Assembly: GCF_002289575.1 (NCBI RefSeq)
Contig: NZ_NTGA01000013.1
Location: forward strand, 1 to 64,000
Length of the DNA stretch: 64,000 nt
From: Dietzia natronolimnaea
Lineage (GTDB): Bacteria > Actinomycetota > Actinomycetes > Mycobacteriales > Mycobacteriaceae
Direction of reading: 5' to 3'
Part shown: one piece after another, positions 29,901-38,289 of the stretch
How positions within the stretch are numbered: position 1 is the stretch's first letter
How the letters are laid out: each line of letters starts with the position of its first letter
Program-made: the position numbers and the translations under genes
Notes under the pieces: model-generated
Databases searched by the model: none
The model's input: only the letters and a program-made list of their open reading frames with translations
Told to the model about the DNA's origin: nothing

Positions 29901-30494
29901 ATGACCCCACACGGACCGACCCCCGGTCGGCCGCCCACAGGGAACGCGATCCCGGGCGCCGGACAGAACGACGTGTGCTCGGGCAGCCGGATCTCCGTAC
30001 GGGACTTCCCGGGAGACCCCGGCCGTCGTGGCCCGCGGGTGGTGACCTCCCGACGTGCCGCGCGACGCGGGCACGGCCCGCGCGGCCCGATCCTGCCGCC
30101 GGAGGTCCCCCGGTGGCGGAGCCGCGCCGCCGAGTTCGACGCCGCCGCGCTCGAGGCGTTCGCGGAGATCGACCAGCACTGGCATTCCCGCCTGGTGCAC
30201 CTGGATCTCGCCGTGGACATGGTGCCGCGGATGCGGCTGAAGCCGGGCGAGACGTGGCCCGAAGAGGTGGTGGCGGACGGCCTGGTGCCGCTCGCCCGCC
30301 TGGTCCCGGCGGGCGTCGACCGGGCCGGCCAGCCCACGCGGGCCCGGTTGGTCCTGTTCCGCAGGCCGCTCACCCGCCGCGCGCCGGGCGGGGACGACCT
30401 GCGCGACCTCATCTACTCCGTGCTGGTGGAACTGGTCTCACAGCACCTGGAGATCTCCCCCGACGACGTCGAGGCCGGCCCCGGCGAGGACTGA
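29901..30494 (+). CDS. Rv3259-family, metallopeptidase-like protein
   Basis: A 197-residue protein of the family annotated as minimal zincin-like metallopeptidases. The first 60 residues are Pro/Gly/Arg-rich; the conserved domain runs from GPILPPEVPRWRSRAAEFD to the C-terminus. In typical zincins the final helix carries HExxH; here it reads YSVLVELVSQHLEISPDD, with no HExxH. A peptidase activity is therefore doubtful. It is divergent from DUF3499 and convergent with whiB2. Confidence 0.78.
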   Translation: MTPHGPTPGRPPTGNAIPGAGQNDVCSGSRISVRDFPGDPGRRGPRVVTSRRAARRGHGPRGPILPPEVPRWRSRAAEFDAAALEAFAEIDQHWHSRLVHLDLAVDMVPRMRLKPGETWPEEVVADGLVPLARLVPAGVDRAGQPTRARLVLFRRPLTRRAPGGDDLRDLIYSVLVELVSQHLEISPDDVEAGPGED

Positions 30495-30514
30495 TCCGCA
30501 CGAGCGGACTCGAG

Positions 30515-30556
30515 TCAGTGGGTGACGCTCACATCAGTGGGGGCACCCTCACATCA
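30515..30556 (-). repeat. imperfect repeat across the whiB2 stop
   Basis: TCA(GTGG...CTCACA) units begin at 30515, 30534 and 30554, with CTCACATCA exact at 30528 and 30548. The whiB2 stop (30549-30551) lies in the last copy; the others repeat it downstream. Confidence 0.6.
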
Positions 30557-30860
30557 CGGCGTCACGCTTGATCCGTCGACGTTCGCGCTCCGACAGTCCA
30601 CCCCAGATGCCGAATCGCTCGTCGTTGGCCAAGGCGTACTCCAGGCACTCCGCCTTGACCTCACATCCCGTGCAGATCTTCTTGGCCTCGCGGGTGGAGC
30701 CGCCCTTCTCCGGGAAGAAGGCCTCAGGATCGGTCTGCGAACACAGTGCCCGCTCCTGCCAGCTCTCCTCCTCGTCCTCCACGAAGAGCGCGCCGGTGCC
30801 GAGGTCGACCAGGGCCAGTTCGGGTCCCGCTGCGGTGCGTGACTGTCGATCCACGGTCAT
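30549..30860 (-). CDS. whiB2: WhiB2 iron-sulfur developmental/division regulator
   Basis: A 103-residue WhiB protein. Cluster ligands are C40, C63, C66 and C72 (ALCSQTDPEAFFPEKGG ... ICTGCEVKAEC), with the GIWGG turn and the RERRRIKRDAVM tail. WhiB2 is the orthologue of Streptomyces WhiB and is needed for septation in mycobacteria, acting with WhiA. The start could be ATG 30860 or GTG 30854; GAGGGG is too close for the first and well spaced for the second. A strong primary-sigma promoter lies about 80 bases upstream. Confidence 0.95.
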   Translation of the reverse strand: MTVDRQSRTAAGPELALVDLGTGALFVEDEEESWQERALCSQTDPEAFFPEKGGSTREAKKICTGCEVKAECLEYALANDERFGIWGGLSERERRRIKRDAVM

Positions 30861-30938
30861 CCCCTCGTGTTACGTTGCTCGTCGCTCGTGCGTCTGCCCG
30901 GCCCCGCGTGCCGCTCAGATACGAATGACACACCTGTG

Positions 30939-30967
30939 ATTACACACATGCGAGTCGTTCAGGTCAA
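30939..30967 (-). promoter_or_regulatory. strong primary-sigma promoter of whiB2
   Basis: On the minus strand TTGACC (30967-30962), 17 bases, TGTAAT (30944-30939). It is the best housekeeping promoter in the window; the leader is about 70 bases. Confidence 0.75.
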
Positions 30968-31106
30968 GCGAAATCGGGGATACCTAGCATTTCCGTCCAC
31001 CGTCAGCCGCAATGACACGCCGGATCCAGTGTGGCGTGGAACACCCTCGCATCGGAGAGGGCGGCCGGAACGCCCGGCCGCCCTGTCCGCGCCGCGACCC
31101 CGTCAC

Positions 31107-31112
31107 TACTCT
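31107..31112 (+). promoter_or_regulatory. -10 hexamer TACTCT, leaderless fbiA
   Basis: TACTCT, 8 bases, then GTG 31121; no ribosome site. Confidence 0.55.
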
Positions 31113-31120
31113 TGGTCGAC

Positions 31121-32185
31121 GTGAGGATCTGTGTAGTGGCCGGTGGCGTCGGTGGCGCCCGTTTCCTGCTCGGCGCACGTCGCCTTCTCGGACTGGACCC
31201 TGCTCCCGCGGGTGGGGGAACCCCGCTGCCCGGAGTAGATCCCACACACCGCCTCGACGCGGTGGTCAACGTCGGCGACGACGCGTGGATGCACGGTGTC
31301 CGGATCTGCCCCGACCTCGACACCTGCATGTACACCCTCGGCGGGGGCATCGATCCCGACCGCGGGTGGGGTCACGCGGGCGAGACGTGGAACTGCCGCG
31401 ACGAACTCGCCGCCTACGGCGTCCAGCCCGACTGGTTCGGTCTCGGGGACAAGGACCTGGCCACGCACCTGGTCCGTACGCAGATGCTGGGTGCCGGATA
31501 CCGGTTGACCGACATCACCGAGGCGCTGTGCACCCGGTGGTCGCCCGGCGTCCGGCTGCTGCCGGTGACCGACGACCGCTGTGAGACGCACGTCGTGGTC
31601 CCCGACGGTCCCGACGACGAGCAGGGATCCGGCGAGCGGGCGATCCACTTCCAGGAGTGGTGGGTCCGCCACCGGGCGCAGCTGCCGGCCTCGGCGTTCG
31701 TGCAGATCGGCGCCGACGCGGCCCGGCCCACCCCGGAGACCCTCGAGGCCATCGCGGAGGCCGACCTCGTCGTCGTCGCCCCCTCCAACCCCGTGGTCTC
31801 CGTCGGCGCGATCCTCGCCGTCCCCGGGATCCGGGCCGCGCTGCGGTCCACCTCGGCGCCGGTCGTGGGGGTCAGCCCCGTGATCGGCGGCGCGGTGCTG
31901 CGCGGGATGGCCGACGCGTGCCTCACCGCGATCGGGGTCGAGACCTCCGCCCTTGCCGTGGCCCGCCACTTCGGGGCCCGGTCCGGTACGGGGCTGCTCG
32001 ACGGGTGGCTGGTGGCCCCCGGCGACGGTCCGGCCGGTGGTGCCGGGGGCGGGGACGGCGAGGTGGACGGTATCGCCGTCCGCGAGGCGCCGCTGCTCAT
32101 GACCGATCCGGACGCCACCGCTCGGATGGTGGCCGCCGCCATCGACCTGGCCGGACTCGAGGTCCCCGCGCGGGCGGGGCGATGA
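31121..32185 (+). CDS. fbiA: F420 biosynthesis transferase FbiA (CofD)
   Basis: A 354-residue enzyme transferring the phospho-lactyl or, in mycobacteria, phosphoenolpyruvyl moiety onto the deazaflavin Fo during coenzyme F420 synthesis. Signatures are [14 protein letters not shown] at the N-terminus, [19 protein letters not shown], and [20 protein letters not shown] Gly/Asp-rich loop near residues 300-315 is an insertion. GTG 31121 follows TACTCT at 8 bases. It overlaps fbiB by 4 bases, as Rv3261-Rv3262. Confidence 0.95.
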   Translation: MRICVVAGGVGGARFLLGARRLLGLDPAPAGGGTPLPGVDPTHRLDAVVNVGDDAWMHGVRICPDLDTCMYTLGGGIDPDRGWGHAGETWNCRDELAAYGVQPDWFGLGDKDLATHLVRTQMLGAGYRLTDITEALCTRWSPGVRLLPVTDDRCETHVVVPDGPDDEQGSGERAIHFQEWWVRHRAQLPASAFVQIGADAARPTPETLEAIAEADLVVVAPSNPVVSVGAILAVPGIRAALRSTSAPVVGVSPVIGGAVLRGMADACLTAIGVETSALAVARHFGARSGTGLLDGWLVAPGDGPAGGAGGGDGEVDGIAVREAPLLMTDPDATARMVAAAIDLAGLEVPARAGR

Positions 32186-33612
32186 CCGACGACGCCGTCC
32201 CCGAGATCCGGCGGTGGGCGGGCGAGCACGCCGCCCCGTCCGACATCCGACTGTGGGCACCGGACGGACTACCGGAGTTCCGACCGGGCGACGACCTCGC
32301 CCGGATCCTCGCCGGCGCGCTCACCGACGACCCGAACGGTCTGATTGACGGCGACGTCGTGGTGCTCACCTCCAAGGTGCTGTCCAAGACGGAGGGGCGG
32401 ATCGTGCCCGCGCCCACCGACCCCGACGAGCGGGACGCCCTGCGCCGCCGACTCGTCGACGAGGAGTCGGTGCGGGTGGTGGCACGGGTCAACCGGACCC
32501 TGATCACGGAGAACCGACTGGGCATCGTCCAGGCCGCCGCCGGGGTCGACGGCTCCAACGTGGAGTCCCGCGAGCTCGCCCTGCTCCCTGAGGACCCCGA
32601 CGGCTCCGCCGCCGCCCTCGCCCGGGACCTGCGCCGACTGACCGGAGTGCGCGTGGGAGTGGTGGTGACCGACACCATGGGCCGCGCCTGGCGCACCGGC
32701 CAGACCGACGTGGCGATCGGTGCCGCCGGCCTGCGCGTGTCCGTCGGCTACGACGGAGCCGTGGACCGGCAGGGTAACGAGCTGTTCGTCACCGACGTCG
32801 CCGTGGCCGACGAGATCGCCGCGGCGGCCGACCTGGTCAAGGGGAAGCTGGGCGCCCGTCCCGTCGCGGTGGTGCGAGGGGTGGGGCACCTGCTGGTGGA
32901 TGACGACGACGACCGGACCGATACCCCGAGGCGGGCCCGCGACCTCATCCGGGACAGCGGATCGGACCTGTTCAGGCTGGGCACCGCGGAGGCGCTGGCG
33001 CAGGGTCGGGAACAGGGCCGTCGCGAGGCCGTGCCCGGCCGTCGCTCGGTCCGGCGGTTCTCCGACGAGCCCGTCCCCGCGGAGGTGCTCGCCGACGCGG
33101 TGGCCGACGCGCTCACCGCGCCCGCCCCACACCACAGCACGCCCGTGAGGTTCGTCCGCGTCTCCGGCGCCGCGCGTCACCGGCTGCTCGACGCACTCCG
33201 CGCGGACTGGGAGGCGGACCTGCGGGCGGACGGCCACTCGGGCGACATCCTGGCCCGCCGCCTCGCCCGCGGCGATCTCCTCCGCACCTGCCCCGAGCTC
33301 ATCGTGCCGTTCGTCGACGACTCGGCCGGCGCCCACGACTACCCGGACCCACGGCGCAACGCCTGCGAGGAGACCATGTTCACCGTGGCCGGTGGCGCTG
33401 CCGTCCAGTCGCTACTGATCTCCCTCGCCGCACGCGGACTGGGATCCTGCTGGGTGGGATCGACCATCTTCGCCGCCGACACCACCCGCCGCGAGCTCGC
33501 CCTGCCCGCGTCCTGGCGACCCCTCGGGGCGGTGGCCGTGGGAGTCCCGGCCGATCCGGTCGCACCCCGGGCCCCGCGCCCGGCCGGGGACGATTACCTG
33601 TCCGTCGAGTAG
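32182..33612 (+). CDS. fbiB: F420:gamma-glutamyl ligase FbiB, bifunctional
   Basis: A 476-residue two-domain protein. The N-terminal domain (to about residue 250; [37 protein letters not shown]) is the CofE-type ligase adding glutamates. The C-terminal nitroreductase-like FMN domain ([13 protein letters not shown] ... [12 protein letters not shown]) is a dehydro-F420 reductase in mycobacteria. ATG 32182 overlaps the fbiA stop (ATGA). The last codons (SVE-stop) lie in a repeat shared with the end of convergent manC. Confidence 0.96.
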   Translation: MTDDAVPEIRRWAGEHAAPSDIRLWAPDGLPEFRPGDDLARILAGALTDDPNGLIDGDVVVLTSKVLSKTEGRIVPAPTDPDERDALRRRLVDEESVRVVARVNRTLITENRLGIVQAAAGVDGSNVESRELALLPEDPDGSAAALARDLRRLTGVRVGVVVTDTMGRAWRTGQTDVAIGAAGLRVSVGYDGAVDRQGNELFVTDVAVADEIAAAADLVKGKLGARPVAVVRGVGHLLVDDDDDRTDTPRRARDLIRDSGSDLFRLGTAEALAQGREQGRREAVPGRRSVRRFSDEPVPAEVLADAVADALTAPAPHHSTPVRFVRVSGAARHRLLDALRADWEADLRADGHSGDILARRLARGDLLRTCPELIVPFVDDSAGAHDYPDPRRNACEETMFTVAGGAAVQSLLISLAARGLGSCWVGSTIFAADTTRRELALPASWRPLGAVAVGVPADPVAPRAPRPAGDDYLSVE

Positions 33613-33640
33613 CGGAGCTACATGTCCGTGGAGTAGCGGA
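33599..33640. repeat. 24-base-spaced repeat across fbiB and manC ends
   Basis: TGTCCGTCGAGTAGCGGA at 33599 recurs as TGTCCGTGGAGTAGCGGA at 33623, one mismatch. Copy one holds the fbiB TAG; copy two lies in the last codons of manC on the other strand. Confidence 0.85.
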
Positions 33641-34730
33641 TCCCGCCGTCGGGGATCACGACCCCGGGCCACACCCGGGCCCCGCGCAGCAGCTCGCAAC
33701 GCGCACCGATGTCCGCGCCGTCGCCGATCACCCCGTCGCGAATCAGCGCCCGGTGCCCGATGCGCGCGCCGAAGCCGATGATCGACCGTTCGACCGTCGC
33801 CCCGGCCTCGATACGGGCGCCGTCGAAGACCACGGCGCCGTCCAGCCGGGCTCCGGCCCCGATCTCGGCGCCGCGACCGACCACGGTCCCCCCGATGAGG
33901 ACCGCCCCGGCGCCGACCCCCGCACCCTCATGGACGAGCGCCTCGCTGTGATGACTCTCGAGTGCAGGCGACGGCGCGATGCCGCGGACGAGGTCCGAGG
34001 ACCCGCGGACGAAGTCCTCGGGCGTGCCCATGTCCCGCCAGTACGCCGAGTCCACGAAACCGTAGACCCGCTTGCCTTCGGCGAGCAGCTGCGGGAAGGT
34101 CTCGCGCTCCACCGAGACGGGGACGCCCTCGGGGATCTGCGCGATCAACTCGCGCCGGAAGACGTAACAGCCGGCGTTGATCTGATCGGTCGGCGGGTCC
34201 TGCGTCTTCTCCAGGAACTCCAGGACCCGGCCGTCGTCACCGGTCGGCACACAGCCGAAGGCCCGGGGATCGGAGACCCGGACCAAATGCATCGTCAGGT
34301 CGGCGTTCCTGGCGTGGTGCAGGTCGAGGATCCGGGTGAGATCGGTACCGCCCAGCACGTCCCCGTTGAACACCATGATCGTCGAGGCGGTGAGCTCGTC
34401 CAGAACGTTGCGGATGCCGCCGCCCGTCCCCAGCGGCTCGGTCTCCACCACGTACGTCAGTTCCAGGTCGAGATCGGACCCGTCACCGAAATGCTCCTCG
34501 AACACCTCGGCTTTGAACGACGTACCCAACACCACCCGCCGGATGCCCGCCGCCCGGATCCTCGAGAGCAGATGGGTGAGGAAGGGCACACCGGCCGTGG
34601 GCAGCATGGGCTTGGGCGCCGAGATCGTCAGCGGGCGCAGGCGGGTCCCCTTCCCGCCCACCAGGACCACCGCCTCGGTGTCTGTGATCGGATCGCGCGG
34701 CGCGGCGCCGGTGGGGGTCGTCGAGGTCAC
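33618..34730 (-). CDS. manC: mannose-1-phosphate guanylyltransferase
   Basis: A 370-residue nucleotidyltransferase making GDP-mannose. The N-terminal Rossmann-like domain has AVVLVGGKGTRLRPLT, KPMLPTAGVPFL and MVFNGDVL. The C-terminal 110 residues form a left-handed beta-helix of hexapeptides (IGAGARLDGAVVFDGARIEA). It completes the route from ManA and ManB to GDP-mannose and corresponds to Rv3264c. GGAGCAGGACA stands before GTG 34730. The C-terminus IRYSTDM is encoded in one copy of a repeat shared with the fbiB end. Confidence 0.94.
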   Translation of the reverse strand: MTSTTPTGAAPRDPITDTEAVVLVGGKGTRLRPLTISAPKPMLPTAGVPFLTHLLSRIRAAGIRRVVLGTSFKAEVFEEHFGDGSDLDLELTYVVETEPLGTGGGIRNVLDELTASTIMVFNGDVLGGTDLTRILDLHHARNADLTMHLVRVSDPRAFGCVPTGDDGRVLEFLEKTQDPPTDQINAGCYVFRRELIAQIPEGVPVSVERETFPQLLAEGKRVYGFVDSAYWRDMGTPEDFVRGSSDLVRGIAPSPALESHHSEALVHEGAGVGAGAVLIGGTVVGRGAEIGAGARLDGAVVFDGARIEAGATVERSIIGFGARIGHRALIRDGVIGDGADIGARCELLRGARVWPGVVIPDGGIRYSTDM

Positions 34731-34811
34731 TGTCCTGCTCCCGGTGTCGTGGCCCCCGGGCCGCGCGCTGGCGCGGCCCGTCCGGGCCGGTGGTTGGTCT
34801 CGTCGTCCGCG

Positions 34812-35690
34812 TCAGCGAAGGCCACGTCGGGCGGATCGGATCGCGAGTCGGCACCGTAGCGCCAGACCCGCGCGGAGGGCCCAGCGTAACGGGGCCTGCC
34901 AGGCATGCGGATGCCTGTCCGCCTGGAACAGGTACGCGCTGCGGTGATGCGCCCGGAGGGTGAACTCCGGCACGGTCCTGGCCGCGTGGCCCTGGTCGTG
35001 GTGGATCACCGATGACGGCACGTAGACGTTGTGCCAGCCGGCGCGGCCCAGCCGGTCCCCCAGGTCCACGTCCTCCAGGTACATGAAGTAGCGCTCGTCG
35101 AACCCTCCCACCGCGTCGAACGCCTCACGCCGCAGCAGCAGGCACGACCCGGACAACCACCCTGCGGTCCGCTCGGAATCCATGTCGGCGTCATCGAGAT
35201 AGCGGGCGGTCCACGGGTTGCCGGGCCACACCGGGCCCAGCAGCGCGTGACCGATCCCGGCGCCGAGGCTCGGCACGGCGCGGGCCGAGGGATACACGGA
35301 CCCGTCCGTCTCGGCGATCATGGGGCCGAACGCCGCCGCCCGGGGCCACCGCTCGGCGGCGTCCAGCAACGCGTCCACCGATCCCGGCTCGAACCACACG
35401 TCCGGATTGACGACCACCACGAACTCCTGGTCGAAATCGGCCGGTCGCCGGGAGATCTCGGTCACGGCGCGGTTGATCGCGGTCCCGTACCCCAGGTTCC
35501 CTCCCGTCGGGAGGAACTCGGCGAAGTCGTGCGCGGCCGCCGCGGCCTCGGGCGCGCCGTCGGTGGAGCCGTTGTCCGCCATCACCAGCGCCACCGGCCG
35601 CGTCGTGGACCCGGGCAGGGTCTCGACGAATCGGCTCAGATGGTCGCCGGGCGAATAGGTCACCGTCACGACGGGCAGTCGGGTCGTCAC
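34812..35690 (-). CDS. wbbL: rhamnosyltransferase WbbL, arabinogalactan linker
   Basis: A 292-residue GT2-family transferase that adds rhamnose to decaprenyl-PP-GlcNAc, the linker between peptidoglycan and arabinogalactan. The GT-A fold shows VTVTYSPGD, MADNGSTDGA, PTGGNLGYGTAINRAV, VVNPDVWFEPG, and the metal/acceptor part GSCLLLRREAFDAVGGFDE ... YLEDVDLGDRL. GTG 35690 lies 7 bases after a TAGGGT hexamer. In M. tuberculosis rmlD stands next to it; here it is missing and the neighbour is the LCP ligase. Confidence 0.93.
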   Translation of the reverse strand: MTTRLPVVTVTYSPGDHLSRFVETLPGSTTRPVALVMADNGSTDGAPEAAAAAHDFAEFLPTGGNLGYGTAINRAVTEISRRPADFDQEFVVVVNPDVWFEPGSVDALLDAAERWPRAAAFGPMIAETDGSVYPSARAVPSLGAGIGHALLGPVWPGNPWTARYLDDADMDSERTAGWLSGSCLLLRREAFDAVGGFDERYFMYLEDVDLGDRLGRAGWHNVYVPSSVIHHDQGHAARTVPEFTLRAHHRSAYLFQADRHPHAWQAPLRWALRAGLALRCRLAIRSARRGLR

Positions 35691-35697
35691 CCGCAAC

Positions 35698-35703
35698 ACC
35701 CTA
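35698..35703 (-). promoter_or_regulatory. -10 hexamer TAGGGT, leaderless wbbL
   Basis: TAGGGT, 7 bases, then GTG 35690 on the minus strand. Confidence 0.6.
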
Positions 35704-35804
35704 CGACGCCGCACGCCGATTCCGACGCCCGGCGCGCGGCGCGGTACCGTGGGGGAATCTTCGGCGGCCTCGCGCGGCCCCCGATTCGACGACAAGGACG
35801 GTGG

Positions 35805-37364
35805 ATGAGCGCCGAGGTACCAGCGACGCCCCGGCGCGCACCCGCCCCGGGGCGGGGCCGGCGCCACGCGACCCCCTCGCGTCCGGTGGGATCGCGGATC
35901 GCCCGCGCCCTCGCCGCCCTCGTCTCCGTCTTCTGCCTCCTAGTCACCGGTGTGGGCTGGTCGCTGTTCAACGGTCTGAGCTCCGACCTGTCCTCGGCGG
36001 GCGGCCTCGAGATGGGGGACGGCGGGCTCGACGGCGCCGTCGACATCCTCCTGGTCGGCACGGACAACCGGACCGACGCCCAGGGCAACGCGCTGAGCCA
36101 GGAGGAGCTCGCGACCATCCGGACCGGCGAGGACGAGGGTGAGAACACCGACACCATCCTGCTCATCCGAATCCCGGAGGACGGGAGCTCGGCGACCGCC
36201 ATCTCCATTCCGCGGGATGTCTACGTGGAGACCCGGGAGATCGGGGGCAGCAAGATCAACGGGGTCTACGCCGGGTACAAGCAGACCTACCTGGACCGCG
36301 CCGCGGCCGAGGCCCCCGACGGCGCGCCCACCGAGCAGGACCAGCGGGACGCCGTCCAGGCCGGCCGCAACGGGCTGATCAACACCATCCGGGATCTCAC
36401 CGGCGTGCAGGCCGACCACTACGCGGAGATAGGCCTGCTGGGATTCGTGCTGCTCACCGATGCCGTCGGCGGCGTCCCGGTGTGCCTGAACGAGGACGTC
36501 GACGAACCGCTCTCCGGGGCGAACTTCCGGGCCGGGGTCCAGACGGTGTCCGGCTCCGACGCCCTGAGCTTCGTGCGGCAGCGGCACGACCTGCCCGCAG
36601 GCGACCTCGACCGGATCGTCCGCCAGCAGGCGTTCATGTCCCAGCTGGTCAAGAAGACCCTGTCCGCGGGCACCCTCGCCGACCCGACGAAGCTCGGAGC
36701 GCTCGTCGACGCGGCCCGACGCTCGTTCGTCATCGACGAGAACTGGGACTTCGTCGACTTCGCGATGAAACTGCAGGACATCAGCGGCGGTAACGTCCGT
36801 TTCGAGACCATTCCGGTGACCAGTATCGACTCCTTCACCGAGTGGGGCGAGTCCATCGTCACCGTCGACCCCGACCAGGTCGCCGAGTTCGTCGGCGGAT
36901 TCGCCAGTGCCGATGACGCGGAAGAGGACCAGGACCAGACCCCGACCGGCACGCCCGGCGTCGACCCCGCGGCCCTCACGGTGTCGGTGGTCAACACGAC
37001 GGCGATCGACGGGCTCGCCGCCCGGGTCTCCGGTTCACTGTCCGAACTCGGGTACGGCGTCGGGGACCTGCTCACCGATCCCGCCGCCGCCTACACCTCG
37101 CACGTCGCGGCGGGATCGGCTGACGACCCCGCCGCGTTCGCGGTCTCCGATGCACTCGGCGGACTGCCGGTCCAGGTGGATCCCGCGGTGCCGCCCGGAG
37201 CGGTCCGCGTGGTGCTGGCCGAGGACTACAGCGGTCCCACGGGGGATGCCACCGCGACCGAGTCCTACTCCCCCGAGACCACCGACTACGCACCTCTGCC
37301 ACCCTCGATCGCACAGCGTCCGACCTTCGACGCCGGCGGCTCGGACGTTCCCTGTGTGAATTAA
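35805..37364 (+). CDS. LytR-CpsA-Psr wall ligase
   Basis: A 519-residue LCP protein, probably attaching arabinogalactan to peptidoglycan, as Rv3267 (Lcp1/CpsA1) does. One N-terminal membrane anchor (ALAALVSVFCLLVTGVGWSLF, about residues 29-51) precedes the LCP domain (DILLVGTDNR, DTILLIRIP, SIPRDVYVE, LSFVRQRHDLPAGDLDRIVRQQAFM). A LytR_C domain (TVSVVNTTAIDGLAARV) and a Thr/Pro-rich tail follow. AAGGACGGTGG precedes ATG. The last three codons and stop are the first unit of a 16-base tandem repeat. Confidence 0.94.
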   Translation: MSAEVPATPRRAPAPGRGRRHATPSRPVGSRIARALAALVSVFCLLVTGVGWSLFNGLSSDLSSAGGLEMGDGGLDGAVDILLVGTDNRTDAQGNALSQEELATIRTGEDEGENTDTILLIRIPEDGSSATAISIPRDVYVETREIGGSKINGVYAGYKQTYLDRAAAEAPDGAPTEQDQRDAVQAGRNGLINTIRDLTGVQADHYAEIGLLGFVLLTDAVGGVPVCLNEDVDEPLSGANFRAGVQTVSGSDALSFVRQRHDLPAGDLDRIVRQQAFMSQLVKKTLSAGTLADPTKLGALVDAARRSFVIDENWDFVDFAMKLQDISGGNVRFETIPVTSIDSFTEWGESIVTVDPDQVAEFVGGFASADDAEEDQDQTPTGTPGVDPAALTVSVVNTTAIDGLAARVSGSLSELGYGVGDLLTDPAAAYTSHVAAGSADDPAAFAVSDALGGLPVQVDPAVPPGAVRVVLAEDYSGPTGDATATESYSPETTDYAPLPPSIAQRPTFDAGGSDVPCVN

Positions 37365-37416
37365 CCGCCGTGTGAATTAGCCGCTGTGTGAATTAGCCGC
37401 TGTGTGAGTTGACCGA
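37353..37416 (+). repeat. 4 x 16-base tandem repeat across the LCP stop
   Basis: Units at 37353, 37369, 37385 and 37401 (TGTGTGAATTAGCCGC consensus). Unit one encodes Cys-Val-Asn-stop of the LCP gene; units two and three are nearly identical and repeat the in-frame-like stop. Confidence 0.95.
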
Positions 37417-37449
37417 ACCTCGCCCGAACGACCAGCCGGAGGACGCCCC

Positions 37450-38136
37450 GTGACCACCGCCGCAGACACCGTGCTCCAGCCACTACTCGCGGCGGACCCT
37501 GGTGCGCCCCTGGTCACCCACTACGACCTCGCGGCACCGTCGCGGATCGAGCTGTCCGTGGTCTCCACGGCCAACTGGGCCGCCAAGATCGCCGGTCTGC
37601 TGCGGGACGAGGTCGCCGTGGCGCCCGGGGACGTGGTGGTGTGCGACCTGCCTGCCCACTGGCTCACCGCCGGGGTCCTCCTCGGCGCCTGGTGGGCCGG
37701 GGCCGAGGTGCGGACCGGGCCGGCCGAGGACGCCGTGGCGGTGATCACGACCGCCGACCGCCTGGACCGCCAGCCCGCCGACGTCGAGACACTGCTCATG
37801 ACCACCGACCCGATGGGCCGGCCGTTGGGCGCGGCGGGCGTGGCCGTCCCCCCGGGGGTCATCGACCTGGCCGAGTCGTGCCGGATACACCCGGACGCGT
37901 TCGTCCCCTCCGGGCGTGGGCAGTTCGCGCTCGACGGCCGGATGGTGGAGGACCTGGCGGACCCGACGCTGGCCGGCCGGGCGCTCGTCGCCGGCCGCGA
38001 GCGAGACGACGCCCTCACCGTGCTCGCCCGGGTCTTCGCCTCCGGCGGCTCCGCCGTCCTCGTCACCGGTTCAGACGCGGATGCGCCGGGCGTCGCCGAC
38101 GTGGCCACGACGGAGCGGACCACTCTCACCCTCTGA
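37450..38136 (+). CDS. TIGR03089-family protein (Rv3268-like)
   Basis: A 228-residue protein of the actinobacterial TIGR03089 family, related to the N-terminal part of AMP-forming acyl-CoA ligases (PLVTHYDLAAPSRIELSVVSTANWAAKIAGLL; GDVVVCDLPAHWLTAGVLLGAWWAGAEV) but without the P-loop or C-terminal domain, so adenylation is not expected. Function unknown. GGAGGACGCCCC precedes GTG 37450. It follows the LCP gene, as Rv3268 follows Rv3267. Confidence 0.9.
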   Translation: MTTAADTVLQPLLAADPGAPLVTHYDLAAPSRIELSVVSTANWAAKIAGLLRDEVAVAPGDVVVCDLPAHWLTAGVLLGAWWAGAEVRTGPAEDAVAVITTADRLDRQPADVETLLMTTDPMGRPLGAAGVAVPPGVIDLAESCRIHPDAFVPSGRGQFALDGRMVEDLADPTLAGRALVAGRERDDALTVLARVFASGGSAVLVTGSDADAPGVADVATTERTTLTL

Positions 38137-38178
38137 CCGGGTCGCCCCCCGGACGAGAAGATCCGCCACCCACGCGCC

Positions 38179-38209
38179 GGATCCGCTCCCTGCGAGGGGT
38201 AGCGGATCC
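38179..38209. terminator. bidirectional hairpin between TIGR03089 gene and fadE25
   Basis: A perfect 9-base-pair stem GGATCCGCT/AGCGGATCC (38179-38187 with 38201-38209) with a possible CCC/GGG extension in the loop, between convergent genes. Confidence 0.65.
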
Positions 38210-38244
38210 GAACTCGCGAGCGGCGGATCGGCGGGGTTCGGTGC

Positions 38245-38289
38245 TCAGGCCCGCCCGGCTCAGGCCAGCCCAGCTCAGGCCAGCAGCTG
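38245..38289 (-). repeat. 3 x 15-base tandem repeat across the fadE25 stop
   Basis: Units start at 38245, 38260 and 38275 (TCAGGCC-type). The TCA at 38275 is the fadE25 stop on the minus strand; both downstream units keep TCA. Confidence 0.85.
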
